A stretch of DNA of 64,000 nt from Palaemon carinicauda (taxonomy: Eukaryota; Arthropoda; Malacostraca; Decapoda; Palaemonidae), in contig NC_090728.1 of NCBI RefSeq assembly GCF_036898095.1, forward strand, positions 85,214,935-85,278,934. The letters are read 5' to 3'. Both the position numbers and the translations under genes were made by a program. The notes below the pieces were generated by a model. It was not told the origin of the DNA, did no database searches, and saw nothing but the letters and a program-made list of their open reading frames with translations. Position 1 is the first letter of the stretch. Each line of letters begins with the position of its first letter. Below, one piece after another: positions 47,846 to 60,815 of this stretch.

Positions 47846-49119
47846 CTGTTCAAAGCTGGACTAACAATCCTTGTCCTCAGGAAGGGTTCTTTCTCTCTTA
47901 AGAGATTAGTCATGGGAACAGTAGTTCTAGCATAATCCTTAATGTGTTTCCTGTAAAACCCACACATTCCCAGAAATCTCCTAGTTTGCTTAACATTGGT
48001 AGGTGGTTTCATGCCTTTGATTGCACTGATATTGTCTGGACATGGTCTACAACCGTCCTTGGAGATTATATGACCTAAAAACTTGATTTCTCTTTGGTCT
48101 CTCTGATATTTCTTTAGATTTAACTTCAATCCTTTGTCATTGAAAAGTTTGAATATATGCTTTAACCTTTTCAACAGAATGGGAAAACTGGGAGCCCAAA
48201 CAACTATATCATCTAAGTAATTCTTAATCCACCCTTTGTTAATAAGAGGAGCCAAGATATTAGACAAGATACGTGGAAATATAGCTGGACTGAAACTTAA
48301 TCCAAAAGGAAGGCGCTTAAATCTATACAGTGAAACTCCATCACTAAAAGTAGTTAAATCCCCCGCTCTCTTTATCTAATTCCACATGATAATATGCATC
48401 TTTCATATCTAAGGAAGCATAATAATGGTTTCCTGCAGCTGTATCTCCTATTTCCTCTAATCTAGGTAAAGGGTGAATATCAACCTGGAGGTGTGTGTTG
48501 ACTTTACGGTAATCGAGGCACATCCTTTATGTGTGATCGGGTTTCCTTACAAGAACAACAGGGTTAGCCACGATGCATTTGATGGTTCTATTATCCCTCT
48601 TTCTTCCATATCCTCTAACATGGTGGAAATAGGAGTTTTGGCTTTTTCAGGGTATACATACTTGGGAGACCTAACTGGATGGGGATCACTTACTGCAATA
48701 TGAGCTTGAACATATTTAAACTCTCCCAATTCTTTTTCTTCAAGAATGAATATGGAGTGATTTGCAACTAACAGGTCACTTATTTCTGCCTGTTGATCAG
48801 CAATAAGATGGGAATTATCTTGTTGAGAAAACAAATATTTAATCTTTTCTTCTCTAGTGTTGCCTAACAGGATGCTAACATAAACACCTGGAGGAACTAA
48901 ATCATTCTGAATTCTAGTTTTCCGGCACATTGGATCTGGCTGATCAATATCATTTTCACTGATTATCCTATAACAACCTAATAAAGTTCCATCCATCACT
49001 GTCATCCTAGCTTTCGTATTATTTACCAACGGTAAAAACACTTCCTGAGCATCATTAACTTTAAGGCACAAGACAGATCGAGTTTGACACACCTTAATTT
49101 TAGGTACAAATTCTAACAA
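47842..49119 (-). pseudogene. Gypsy-like reverse transcriptase, frame-broken
   Basis: 49119-48547 holds the segment before the RT and its start (MLEDMEERGIIEPSNASW). 48530-48370 in another frame holds CLDYRKVNTHLQVD and SLDMKDAYYHVELDK (first catalytic Asp). A third frame reads RFKRLPFGLSFSPAIF. 48267-47842 holds NYLDDIVVWAPSF (the DD pair), KLNLKKYQ and IKFLGHIISKDG, then the connection region (FLGMCGFYRKHI). All Gypsy RT landmarks are present in order. Confidence 0.9.
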
Positions 49120-49142
49120 TGTGTTGGGAGGTTCATCTACAG

Positions 49143-49592
49143 CTATTGGGGAAATACCAGCAGTAAACTGTGATAGAATAAGCTTCTTTCTAAGTCTAAC
49201 CTGAGCTTTTTGAGGTTCATTTGGTTGTTAGATGGTCTGGGTCTCAAATATCTTATCGGATAAATAAATCTGTCCCAAATAATTATTTTCTTTGCATCAA
49301 CCCATGTCATTGGTGCGGACCTAATCAAATCTGCTCCAAACAATACGTCTGTGTCCAAATAACTTTCTGGTATTACAGAAAATAAATGGGTAACCACCCT
49401 GGAACTAATGTGAACGTCCAAATACACCGTACCAAGAACAGGGAGAACATGCTGAGTTACTCCAGTAGGTTGTGGGATATTCCTCATTTGATTACAATGT
49501 AAACCTGAACTTTCTATAAGCCTCTTCTGTGCTACAAATACTTCACTACCAGTACCAATTAAGAAATGGCACATTACACGATTTATCATCAA
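49143..49592 (-). pseudogene. Retropepsin-like protease with mutated active site
   Basis: The aspartic-protease loop reads CHFLIGTGSEV, so the catalytic Asp of the expected D-T/S-G triad is Gly. The codon is GGT at 49556-49554, one transition from GAT. The downstream flap-to-substrate region and the second conserved segment (DTDVLFGADLI, matching hydrophobic-LGADFL) are preserved. The protein could not self-process. Confidence 0.75.
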
Positions 49593-49621
49593 ATTGATTG
49601 AAGGAGACCTGTTACTGGCCG

Positions 49622-50823
49622 TTAGCCACTCATTTCGGACAGGACCTGGGCACTGTGCTGAACCTCTTTTACAACCAGGTCTGTGGTAATCAAAACAAAC
49701 ACCTCCTGGAAGATTATGTGGACATTCAGACAGCTTATGATCTCTAACCTTACAGTAAGCACAGTACTGATTATTTCCCTTTTCTTACCTAATCTCTTTA
49801 ATTGGTTAAACAAATCACTAACCTGCTTCTCCAGATCCTCCAATTTTGATGTGGTTTGTGCATTACTATTAGCTGCAGGTGTTGGAAGGGAATTAGCATT
49901 ATTAACAGGTAAAACTCTACGATGGGTAATGGTTCCATTTATTATAGCTAAATGATACTCATACTTAACTAGTTCAATGAATCTTTCCAAAGGTATCCCA
50001 TCATCAAGGAAATCTTTGAGTCGTTCTTGGGATCTACTGTTAAGTCCACCATACAACTTCCTTTTCACAAGATTGTCAGATTTTGGCAGTGTATCCTTAG
50101 GGAATTTCAATGCAAGGGCAGATAATTTACATTTCATTCTATCAACAAATGTTCTGGGGGCTTCATCTACACTGTACCGTTCCATCTCTATTCCCTGCCA
50201 AGACTGTGTAATATTAGCTGAACAAGCAAAGTGGTAATTCAGAAAGTCCTTAATTTGACTCCAAGATATGTTATTTCCCCTTTTGGACATTTCAGCAGTT
50301 ATTAGCTTTGCAATTTCTTGACCCACTCTGGTAAGTGCTACTTAGATCCTATCCATGTCTGCAGAAACACAGAACTCTACTTGACAAAAAAACCTAGCCA
50401 GTCTATTATTAGTCACAATACCTTGCAAATCTGACAATTTCAACATCAAAATATCCTTGGGTTTTAAGCAAAATCCCCTAGACTAATTATCAATAGGGTT
50501 ATGCACATTACCTACCCAAATAACTGGGTTATTAATGGTGTTTCTACCCTGAACTGGATCACTAGCAAATTATTTGTCAATGAAGCTGGTTGATTATGTG
50601 ACATTGGTGTTATGTCCGCTCTGTCTACTGTAACAAAGGGGTTGATGGCAGATGTGTCAGCTCTGTTGGAATTGAATCCGGTGGAAGCGACAGGTAAAGC
50701 ATTTGCCAAAGTGGATATTTCCCTTTTCATATCGATAAGTTGTTCACACATTTGTTGCATTTGACTACTTTGGTTATCTATGGCAGACAAGAGATTATCA
50801 TATAAATCTTGTTTCAACCTCAC
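49622..50823 (-). pseudogene. Gypsy-like gag with zinc knuckles
   Basis: The N-terminal part (50823-50512) is a coiled-coil-like helix (DNLLSAIDNQSSQMQQM). The capsid-like domain (50326-49850) is helical and charged (SWQGIEMERYSVDEAPRTF). In the alternative frame near 49770-49730 there is a CCHC knuckle (CAYCKVRDHKLSEC, spacing C-x2-C-x4-H-x4-C). A second, unusual Cys/His cluster (CFDYHRPGCKRGSAQC) follows. The frame changes between capsid and knuckle and again between the N-terminal part and the capsid. Confidence 0.75.
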
Positions 50824-50956
50824 CTTCCAATTTCTGAGCCATGTTATACAGAAACACCAGCAAAATAGTCAGCACAGGCTACAAAACAAAAAAAAAATAG
50901 ACAAATAGTACAGTACCTTAGGCAAAGATGATATAGACCTAATCATAGTTTAGGCT

Positions 50957-50958
<2 letters not shown>

Positions 50959-51032
<74 letters not shown>

Positions 51033-51037
51033 TAGAT

Positions 51038-51117
<80 letters not shown>

Positions 51118-51137
51118 GATAGATAGATAGATAGATA

Positions 51138-51187
<50 letters not shown>

Positions 51188-51189
51188 TA

Positions 51190-51253
<64 letters not shown>

Positions 51254-51254
51254 C

Positions 51255-51323
<69 letters not shown>
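50959..51323. repeat. (TA)n tract with (GATA)n interruptions
   Basis: Over 360 bp of TA repeats interrupted by GATAGATA blocks near 51028 and 51116. Likely length-variable and hard to assemble. Confidence 0.95.
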
Positions 51324-51326
<3 letters not shown>

Positions 51327-51411
51327 TCCTAATGGTTTCGTGGCTACTTTTGGACGTTGGGATGGATATATTAATCTATATTAGATGAATACACCCTACA
51401 CCGCTGTCACC

Positions 51412-52151
51412 ATATGTCATACCGTTTCACATCATGACTTTTCATTTAAACTTTTACTGTCGTCAAATGTCCTGACTTACATTCGGAAGCTACTATTCAA
51501 TTTAGGACAATCAACTTATTCTTGGCTATCCTATCTATAACAAACCAAACCTTAGCATAGGCTAATACCATGTACAGCATAGGCATAGGTTATTACTCTA
51601 AGCCTAGACTTAAATTTAAACTTGACTCTTGCTGTGGAGAAGGACGGATCTTCATTTGCAGTGGAAGTTGAGTGGAAGGCTGGTTCCCAGGGTCTTATTA
51701 TTTCTTCCTTCTACAAGTACTAGTACATGACAGGTACTCCAAACTGGTACTCTGTAATACAAAGTCTTCTTTTAGGATAACGATCCTATGTCAAACAACA
51801 TACAATTCATAGCCTAGGCTAAACTGTACTCTTACCTAACCTATTGGTTTCGGTGCACAGTCAGCCTGGCAACTCAAGAATAAACACTATTACAAATATG
51901 GGAATAATATTGCACATCTTAACTTAGAGTTGAGGCATAATTCCTCCCATATGCAAGCGCAGCATGAAACAGTTTTAATACTGGCGAAATTAGCATAGCC
52001 TTATTTGATAATTCTGTTATTACATTTAAAAAGATAACCACAATAGAAAATACCAAGTGCTATTAAAACAAATGAATTATGACTAAAACAGGTGCTTACC
52101 TTTTACAAGGGAGAAAGTAAGAATTTCACATAACAATAAGGGGAGCAACAC
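51412..52151 (-). mobile_element. Candidate 5' LTR of the Gypsy-like element
   Basis: Upstream of gag, the minus strand has TGTTGCTCCCC near 52151 (TG start). Near 51412 a CA is followed within two bases by TGGTGACAGCGGTG, which could be a primer-binding site. No second LTR exists to confirm the limits, and the (TA)n tract separates it from gag. Treat as a suggestion. Confidence 0.25.
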
Positions 52152-52627
52152 CGTTTCCCCTTTACACTGATCGTTGTTGACTTGAAGAGTGCGCTCTGAG
52201 CTTACCTCGCACAGCTACGCCCGAGGCTCACACAACTACGCCTTTGTTTAACTTGTGCACTCAATCACAAACTCTCGACCACAGATATAACTACTCCTTT
52301 GTTACGCCTCTCTACACCTCTGCATATGCAAACTTAATCCTACACCATCTCACCATGTGTGGCTAGCATAACATTTCGATGAGATAAAAACCAATTCGTT
52401 ATTTAAGACTAATAATCATCAATGGAATTACCATTCAGTTAAATGAAGCATTTCTGTCATTACATAGGGTTTCTATATTTACCAGAATGTCAATGCAAAG
52501 AAACATAAATGCCCAGCCAATTTCACCAGTCTGCAGTCGGCCAGTCACCTGCCTAGCAGGACTTCACTTTTCCGCTCAGAGAAGTCTATGTCATTCACCT
52601 ATCTCGTGAATACACCATCACTCGACT

Positions 52628-53014
52628 ATGGTCTGTCTGTTGCTTTTCGAAGTCCTGAGGATCCTCCTCAGAAGGAAATTGGGAGTTAAATGGCAGGACA
52701 GGATTGGAAATGAAACTATAAGAGAGATTACTCGAGTACTATATGTGGATGAGATCATGATGAGGGGTAGATGGAGATGGTTCGGGCATGCTCTTCGCAC
52801 TTCCCAAGAGAGATTTATTCACCAAACCTTTAACTGGGCTCCACGAGGCACTAGAAGTATTGGAAAACCCAGGCTTACATGGCTTAAGACTATAAAGGGC
52901 GAAGTAGGAGATGACGAATGGAGAAGTATTGAATTAAAAGCTCAAGACAGAGTCGACTGGCGAAATCTAACCGAGGCCCTTTGCGTCAATAGGCGTAGGA
53001 GGAGATGATGATGA

Positions 53015-53018
<4 letters not shown>
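52628..53018 (+). mobile_element. 5'-truncated LINE 3' end with (GAT)n tail
   Basis: The open frame reads LGVKWQDRIGNETIREITR, RGRWRWFGHALRTSQERF, GTRSIGKPRLTWLKTI and [17 protein letters not shown]: the extreme C-terminus of a non-LTR RT. The stop is followed at once by GATGATGATGAT and then a long (AT)n tract. A second copy of the same 3' end is at 60625-60815. Confidence 0.8.
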
Positions 53019-53086
<68 letters not shown>

Positions 53087-53132
53087 TATGTAACAAAGAA
53101 AAGTGTCTTGATACACACACACACACACACAC

Positions 53133-53216
<84 letters not shown>

Positions 53217-53306
53217 TGGCCAATATTTTAGTAGTGCATTTTATAATTCAAATACATCGATAACGACAAATTATTTTCGATTTAATACTGTAGTCAATTT
53301 CAACCG

Positions 53307-53393
<87 letters not shown>
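53017..53393. repeat. (AT)n, (CA)n, (AT)n and (CT)n microsatellite cluster
   Basis: AT repeats at 53017-53084, CA repeats at 53113-53133, AT repeats at 53135-53214 and CT repeats at 53311-53393. The first begins directly on a LINE (GAT)n tail. Confidence 0.95.
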
Positions 53394-53395
<2 letters not shown>

Positions 53396-54145
53396 CCTGG
53401 TAGGGCTATATGTATATATTAACGTCAGATGTAAATATCAGTCTAATTCGGCTTTTTTTTACGTTTATTCATATGTTGGTGTGCATATTGATAAACTAAT
53501 CTTTTTTGATTACTTAGTTGAATTTATTTTGATATGTCCTATTAAGGAGATTAAACCATGTGTTAGAACAGTTGTGAAGTGACAATAAAATTTTCGAGGG
53601 AGTAAGTTCAATTCTCAGTTCTGTTCAGTTTCTGGAACAAAACTCTTATCTATTGAAAGTGGAAATTTAAATTGAATTACAATGTAATTTGATTGTTGTG
53701 ATCTCTTGAATATCATTTGTAATATTGAAATGTGATATGATTAACAAATGTACATGGCATGAAGACTTCATTATTCTATAATTGTATAAAAAGTTTATCG
53801 GTTCTAACTGTAATACATGTTTCAAATATAGCTGAGGTTTTAATTTTTGAGGTAACTAGTTTGGTGTTTGTTTTTTCTTTTTTATGAAAAAGAAAACAAG
53901 TACAGTAAATAGGATGAAAGAAGAGGAAAATAGAAAAAAAAAGAAAATGTTCAAAGATATATAAACCAGGCTTTCTTTGGGAGAAATTTCTAATTTGAGG
54001 AAATAATTTTTTTTTTTTTATGATATAACGTTTGGATTTTACTAAAAACTTCAAATTTGATAAACCTAAAACAAAATAATCAACATCTTCCGTTCAAGAG
54101 TTGCTACAAGACAACTAGTAAAAGAAATGTGGACGTTTGAAATCA

Positions 54146-54234
<89 letters not shown>

Positions 54235-55990
54235 GTAAAAATTCACTATACAAGTTGAGAATCTCTGTAGGTTGATACTTGAGCGGAATGATACAGAAGC
54301 TCCAATGATTATAGATATAATCCAGACGTAGTCAACTGATGAGGTTTTTCGGGAATGTATAGTCCTGTACTAAAAGTAATTGGAAAGCTTACTGCTGAAA
54401 TGATTTATATATTTTATCGGGATGTTGTTACTGCATAATGCATTTTCACCTAATACTGTATTCAATTGTAGGGTAGAAATGGTTTAAAACATGAAACCAG
54501 CTCAAAAATAGCTCCCAACTGTTTTGGACATGTTTTTCCGACTCCCTTTTGGAAATTGCTGGATCCGCGTTTATATAAATGGTTCTTATGGAAACTTTTT
54601 AATTATGGTTTCTCATCTTCATTTTCGTATTCATTTTAGTTTTGTCCTATTTTTTTCAAACTTGAAATTTAACTTCTGTATTTCATGATTATCTAAAAAC
54701 AACCATAAAGAATCTAATATTACAATGCATCAAATTTTTATAATTTATGTAATTATTAACTTAATTTAATAGCAGTCCAACGTTACCGATGGTGACAATT
54801 AAAGTCCCTCACTGAATGATGAATGTAGTGTGATTAGTTATCAGGAGTGGTGCTACTGTTCCTGCCATTCGTGTGTATTGCTATGGTTTACCAAACCAAT
54901 CCTGAACCTACATACGAGAAGACCTTCTGTCTTTGTAACTGCGTTCAATCGTCGTTGAGTTAATAGATTTCGTAGGTTGGGCCAGAAGGACAGGATTCCC
55001 ATTGGGCGAATCACGTCTGCTTAGTTTCACCAGCCAGGAACAGAATCTAAGGAACAGATTCATCTTCAATCAATCCTATAAATCTTGTGAATCGTATTTC
55101 AGCGTTGCTTAATTAACTTGAATAATTGATAATCATGGGAATATTGTGGATATTTTATATTCTTTATTTTAGATGTTCGGAGGCATCAAAAAGAAAGAAT
55201 AACTATTTTTTTTTTTTCAATGGTAAATTTAGATATTTCCATTAGCATCTGAATATTATCAACAATATGATGTTATCGTAGTTTTGTTAACAGAGGAAAT
55301 ATTCATACAGTAAAGTGAGTATTCCATAAAGAAAAGGGAGACAGAAAATAAAACTTTGTAAAACATTTTCTTGAATATAGGAATAGATTTAAGTTTTCTA
55401 ACTTTATTGTGCAATATTTGGTTATATGTAGAAGATTTATATTTTTCTAATAAAACATGATAGAAAAGTATCGGGTTATGAAACAACACACAAATATCGG
55501 CTTGAACATACAGTGATTATTAAATAAAGTCTCAAATTAAAGAAGACACTTCTTTTATTAAGTTCTTCGTTGGCACTAATTCTAATAACTAAACATGCCC
55601 AGAATTTTCCACACTTTCCAGCAGAGATACAAACCTATTTCTACACACAGATATAGTCTGACATGCAATTTTGAACGGACTAGAAATCGTAATGAGAAAT
55701 GTCTGCTTATCAGCCAAAACAAAATATTGCCCGAGATTTGGAACAGTTCATTAAAAAACTTCTGCAATTATATAACTAGGCCTTCAAGATTTTCTTTTGT
55801 TTGATTAAATCAAAATACGATATAATATAAGGAAGGGTTTTCTAAAATATGTACAATAATCATTATAAAATACATTTAAATATTGTCGATGAATATTGTT
55901 CATGATTTAAATACTAGGCAGTTGCTTTCCTATGAAAACTTGATTGCAATAAAAATGACAACACTTATTTCAGTACAAAGGTCAAGTTCA
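53394..55990. other. AT-rich interval, one (CT)n tract, no gene seen
   Basis: Contains (CT)n at 54150-54231. The rest is AT-rich without a frame, repeat or RNA gene I can support. Confidence 0.5.
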
Positions 55991-56000
55991 TACTCTATAC

Positions 56001-56377
<377 letters not shown>

Positions 56378-56379
<2 letters not shown>

Positions 56380-57445
56380 TACGACTAGTAAATTACGTAA
56401 ATTCCCGAGCTCCCAAACTCACTTGCTTTAAATTACATAATCTGATACACAAGAGAAAAACCTCAAAGCTCTGAGAATACGCGACTCCCAGGTGATAATA
56501 TATATGAACACTGAATATCTAAAAGCTCTCCCACCTTTACACTCAAAACAAAACTGGGTGATTACTTTACTTTTAACGGGACCTACTCTTAAATCAACCT
56601 CTTACTTCGGTTCTTGGTCAAGGGATACGAGAAAAGCACTGTAAATAAGTATTGGTGATCGAAATAATAGACATTTTAAAAAATAAATATATTTTATAAA
56701 GAAATTAACAATTCAAAATTAACACCAAAATTAAATCACTTGAAATATTAAATCTGAACTAAACCTTAGACTAACACATGAGAAACACACTTCAAAAAGA
56801 TTATACAATCACTTGTTTCACTATAAATTAATTTGTAAAAATATTAAATTTTGACAATTAATGAAAAAAGTTGACATTTTAACACTATACAGTAGAAGAT
56901 AAATCAAATTTACACATACAGATATTAAACTGTTACTCTTATGTCCTTTGGGTCGCACAAGGTTACCGAATGGTTAAGCAAAAACAAATACACTTCACTG
57001 TTTAACCAAAATCTCACAGGTCAGTCACAAAAAAATTGATCAACTAAAAGGTCCTTACATTAACACACATTTAAGTACAATAATATCACCAATGTTTGAA
57101 CAACCCTATACACGGTATATGTTAGAGAGAAATCAATATTCATGTTTGAGAGGATAACACTATTCATGTTTGAGAGTAGATACGTAGTGGCTGAATAGAT
57201 GCTGGAGAGGACTGTTGGATGATGGCTCTTCTGAGGGTTAGGCTGGATCTCTCTGTCTCCTATGCATTGCTAGGTCCTTATATATTTACCTAATTAACTC
57301 TAGGAATTTCTAATAAATCATTCTCGTAGCATGGGGGCATGGTTCTAGTGGCTTAAGGTTGCCAACTTGGCATTATGGAAGTAGGGTACTATCGTCACTT
57401 GCGAGGCAACTCTATTAGATAACTCTGCCGACCTCTTCTCGTAAC
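56378..57445 (-). mobile_element. Candidate solo LTR
   Basis: The ends are short inverted sequences: TTACGA at 56379 and TCGTAACA at 57438-57445, so the minus strand would read TGTTACGAGAAGAGG... to ...TCGTAA. A TATATAAGG box lies in the minus strand near 57281, about 160 bp inside the start, as expected for an LTR promoter. No coding sequence is present and no second copy exists in the window. The left end abuts a microsatellite, which hides any target duplication. Confidence 0.35.
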
Positions 57446-57816
57446 ATTAAAAGAAAGAATAATCTTTAGTGTTGAATTTTCATGCATTTTCCAACCACGT
57501 GGAAACATGATGCAATCGTTAGTATGTGTGTCATACAGCATACCTTTTTAAAAAAGTTTACATAAGACTTCGTAACAAAACTATGTGAAATGAAAATTGA
57601 ATTCTTTAAAATAATGTAAATTTACATATGCAGAATTGAATGAAAATACAATTAAAGGAATGACAAAAGTCTTATGTAATTTAAATACATTTACTTAATC
57701 CTACATGAGTGGTACTCACCTTACGAGGTGGTTATACATCTCTTAAATACACAAATAAGATACGTTAATAAAATACTCTACTCTCATAAAGACCAACTTC
57801 ATAAGAATATGAATAA

Positions 57817-57828
57817 ATAAATAAATAA

Positions 57829-57893
<65 letters not shown>
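57817..57893. repeat. (AAAT)n then (AT)n microsatellite
   Basis: Five AAAT-type units followed by AT repeats. Confidence 0.95.
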
Positions 57894-57896
<3 letters not shown>

Positions 57897-58079
57897 TACT
57901 TATAACTGTAATCGATAAGTTTAACATGTTTCTCCAAAAAGGCCCATAAAATAAATAAAGGAAATATAAATGAATCATTATATTTCGACCAATACACATT
58001 GTCCCTCTTCAAGGTGTAAGGTAAAAATGAGGAAGAGAGTGGACAGTGACGGTTTATATATCACAGCAAAAGGGTGTTT

Positions 58080-58181
58080 CCAATTGTTCTAAGGTTGTAT
58101 TTGGTGTGGAAGGATTAGCACCTGGATGTAATTCGATTTGGCTAATCCTTTCAGCACTTAATACAACCTTAGAACAATTGG
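58080..58181. repeat. 102-bp near-perfect hairpin
   Basis: Left arm 58080-58119 and right arm 58141-58181 are inverted copies sharing CCAATTGTTCTAAGGTTGTA and GGATTAGC, with only a handful of mismatches, around a 21-base loop. It could be a foldback element or the stem of a small-RNA precursor. Orientation of any transcript is unknown. Confidence 0.8.
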
Positions 58182-58965
58182 ATTTTTTTTCCGAAATTAG
58201 TAACATTAATCAAACACACCTGCAAAAAGTTCGTCTCTATCAGAAAATATAACTTTCCTTGGTAATGGGTTCCTAGAGAAACAAATTCCATTTTTACGTC
58301 GATATAAAGATTTCGTTGAAGAATTCTGGAACTGAGAAAGTAAAATTTCATGGAATAGTACTTGATTCATTGCTGAGTCAGGAGATTTTGCTGCTGGGAA
58401 TTATGGATGCGGTTAGAACTATAAGATTAATGGGCGCAGTTATCGAATGAAATGTTATATGTACAAATACAGGAGTCTCTTTTCGCTGAGCGGAGTTTCA
58501 TACTTTCTCTTTCTTTATAAGAATCTATAAGGAAGGGCCAACAATTATTTTGTGGGCACTATGTTACGTATAAGGCTGAATATTATAAAATCGCTAGATG
58601 AAAATATAAATTTTGAATTGAACATAAAATTATTTCTAAACATGCAAATATGATAGTTTTTTTGTGGCCGAGCAGGCAATACTTACGGGGAGAATATATG
58701 CTATTTGAGTAAATTAATTCTAAAAATTTCAATCTCGGATAATACTTGCGATACGAAAATGATACTCTGGTACAAATATCACAATGTTTGTAAAACATGT
58801 AATACATTTATCAAAAATATAAGAAAAATAAATTATAAGGAGATAAAGATAACACTAGGAACTTGAATTACATATCTGTAAAACACACAAACATACACAC
58901 ACACGGACACACACACAATGTCAGAAGAATAACTTGCTTCTCACGTACATATAAATTGATTTAGG

Positions 58966-58970
<5 letters not shown>

Positions 58971-59032
<62 letters not shown>
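58971..59032. repeat. (GA)n microsatellite
   Basis: About 31 uninterrupted GA units. Confidence 0.95.
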
Positions 59033-59037
<5 letters not shown>

Positions 59038-59298
59038 GTTAACATAATAAACAAGCTTCTGCCGACAAAGATAATGGAAACAAATGAGCCATAATATAAT
59101 AAGCAGCTCCATCATCGGTGTATTCTGTTAGAATACTTTGAACATCTTTCTTAAATGCTGGTGGATGATGTTATTAACTTCTCATGTTGCTTCAACGACA
59201 TTACTTTATCTATTCTTGTTTTGTAAGGTTTATGATATGATTCGGATTCTTGTTTAAAGGAAACGGTAGTTGAGTTGTTTAATATTATCAGAATGTCG

Positions 59299-59584
<286 letters not shown>

Positions 59585-59770
59585 TGTTTAAGAAAGAAAG
59601 AAATTGAATGGTCTATTAATCGGGGTCTACACCATTCCCATAAAACCCAGTTCAAAATCTTTCTCACCACCGGGCTGCTGTCGAAAAGGAGATCGTATCT
59701 GACAAAAATGACAGGAATTTAAAACCAACAAATCACTTGACGTAGGAGCCCTGCTGTAAACAAATTCTTT

Positions 59771-59848
59771 CACGGGTTGGAGCTCATCTTTCATTGCAAT
59801 AGACAAATGTGAGTTGCCATTGCAACGAAAGATGATCTCCAACCCGTG
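59771..59848. repeat. 78-bp hairpin
   Basis: Arms 59771-59800 and 59819-59848 pair over 30 bp with two mismatches (CACGGGTTGGAG... / ...CCAACCCGTG) around an 18-base loop. Weaker pairing extends outward through GTAAACAAA and TTTGTTTATTAC. The size fits a small-RNA precursor or a short foldback element. Confidence 0.8.
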
Positions 59849-60129
59849 ATTCGTCCTAGCCATTGCAACTTTGTTTATTACTGCTTATTGATTTATCAGT
59901 ATGAAATGAAGAGCCACTTTATGCGGTTGCAAAGCTGTACCAGCCTCCATGTCATCTTAGCCAAGGTCAGACAATCTGTTTGCTAAGCATCTCTTACTAG
60001 GTCGAAGCTCTATTGTCTTTTGGAAAATGTTCAAACCAAAACTAACGCTGCTTCACTGTTCATGGAAAAGAAACTACAGAATATCTTTACCACCTTCAAG
60101 GATCTGGCTAAGGATAGAAAATATAAGGG

Positions 60130-60310
60130 TTGTGGTGGCTGATGTGGTAACGTCCCTGACTGGTGATCACAGACTAGCTTGGGTGGAGAGGGGCTTGGGC
60201 GCTGATCATATGTATATAGAGTCAGTCTCTAGGGCATTGTCCTACTTGATTGGGAAATGTCACTGTCCCTTTCCTCCGCCATTCGTGAGCGGCCTTTAAG
60301 CCTTTAAACC
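60130..60310 (+). mobile_element. tRNA-related SINE remnant
   Basis: Begins TGTGGTGGCTGATGTGGTAACGTCCCTGACTGGTGATC, resembling a tRNA-derived head. The B-box region is degenerate. The tail holds AGTCAGTCTCTAGGGCATTG and AGCGGCCTTTAAGCCTTTAA. I associate this arrangement with a common decapod SINE (from memory, not checked). Confidence 0.5.
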
Positions 60311-60624
60311 TTTAATTATAGATTCTTAAAGAAACTGTAGTTTGTCCATAGATATTGATATAGCTTAATCTGAAAATCTCTTATCGATGAAAATTATATT
60401 TTTCGAAATTTTCTCCAGAATATCGAAATTTTTTAGAATTTTTGTATGATGTCTAAACAGTTAGTCACTCATTGTATATCTAAGTATCTGGTAATATATA
60501 AAATTACATCGTTTCAAGACAAAAGTTCCAAACGCTGTTTTCCAACCAAAAATCCTGAGTTCGGATGCAAAGTCCAAAATCTCTAATGCAACATTCTCAG
60601 ATATTCCTTTTGTAATAGAGACTA

Positions 60625-60815
60625 GTTCAGCTGGGCTCCACGAGACACTAGGAGAGTTGGAAGAACCCAGGCCTACATGTGTGAAGTAAGAGATGATGAT
60701 TGGAGAAGTATTGATTTAAAAGTTCAAGATACAAACGACTGGCGAAATCTAACCGAGGCCCTTGTGCCAACAAGCGTAGGAGGAAATGACGATGATGATG
60801 ATGATGATGATGAAT
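60625..60815 (+). mobile_element. LINE 3'-end fragment with (GAT)n tail
   Basis: Shares TGGGCTCCACGAG(G/A)CACTAG, GAAATCTAACCGAGGCCCTT and GCGTAGGAGGA with 52830-53005, with small deletions. It ends in GATGATGATGATGATGATGAT at about 60792-60812. It retains only about 190 bp and no open frame. Confidence 0.8.

Larger units (their letters stand above)
46496..50823 (-). mobile_element. Gypsy-like LTR retrotransposon, nearly complete gag-pol, inactivated
   Basis: Minus strand, from 50823 down: gag, protease, reverse transcriptase, RNase H, integrase, the Ty3/Gypsy order. Each domain is an open segment separated from the next by a frameshift or stop. No envelope frame and no 3' LTR were found below 46496, where a tandem repeat begins. 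A candidate 5' LTR is at 51412-52151. Confidence 0.85.
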
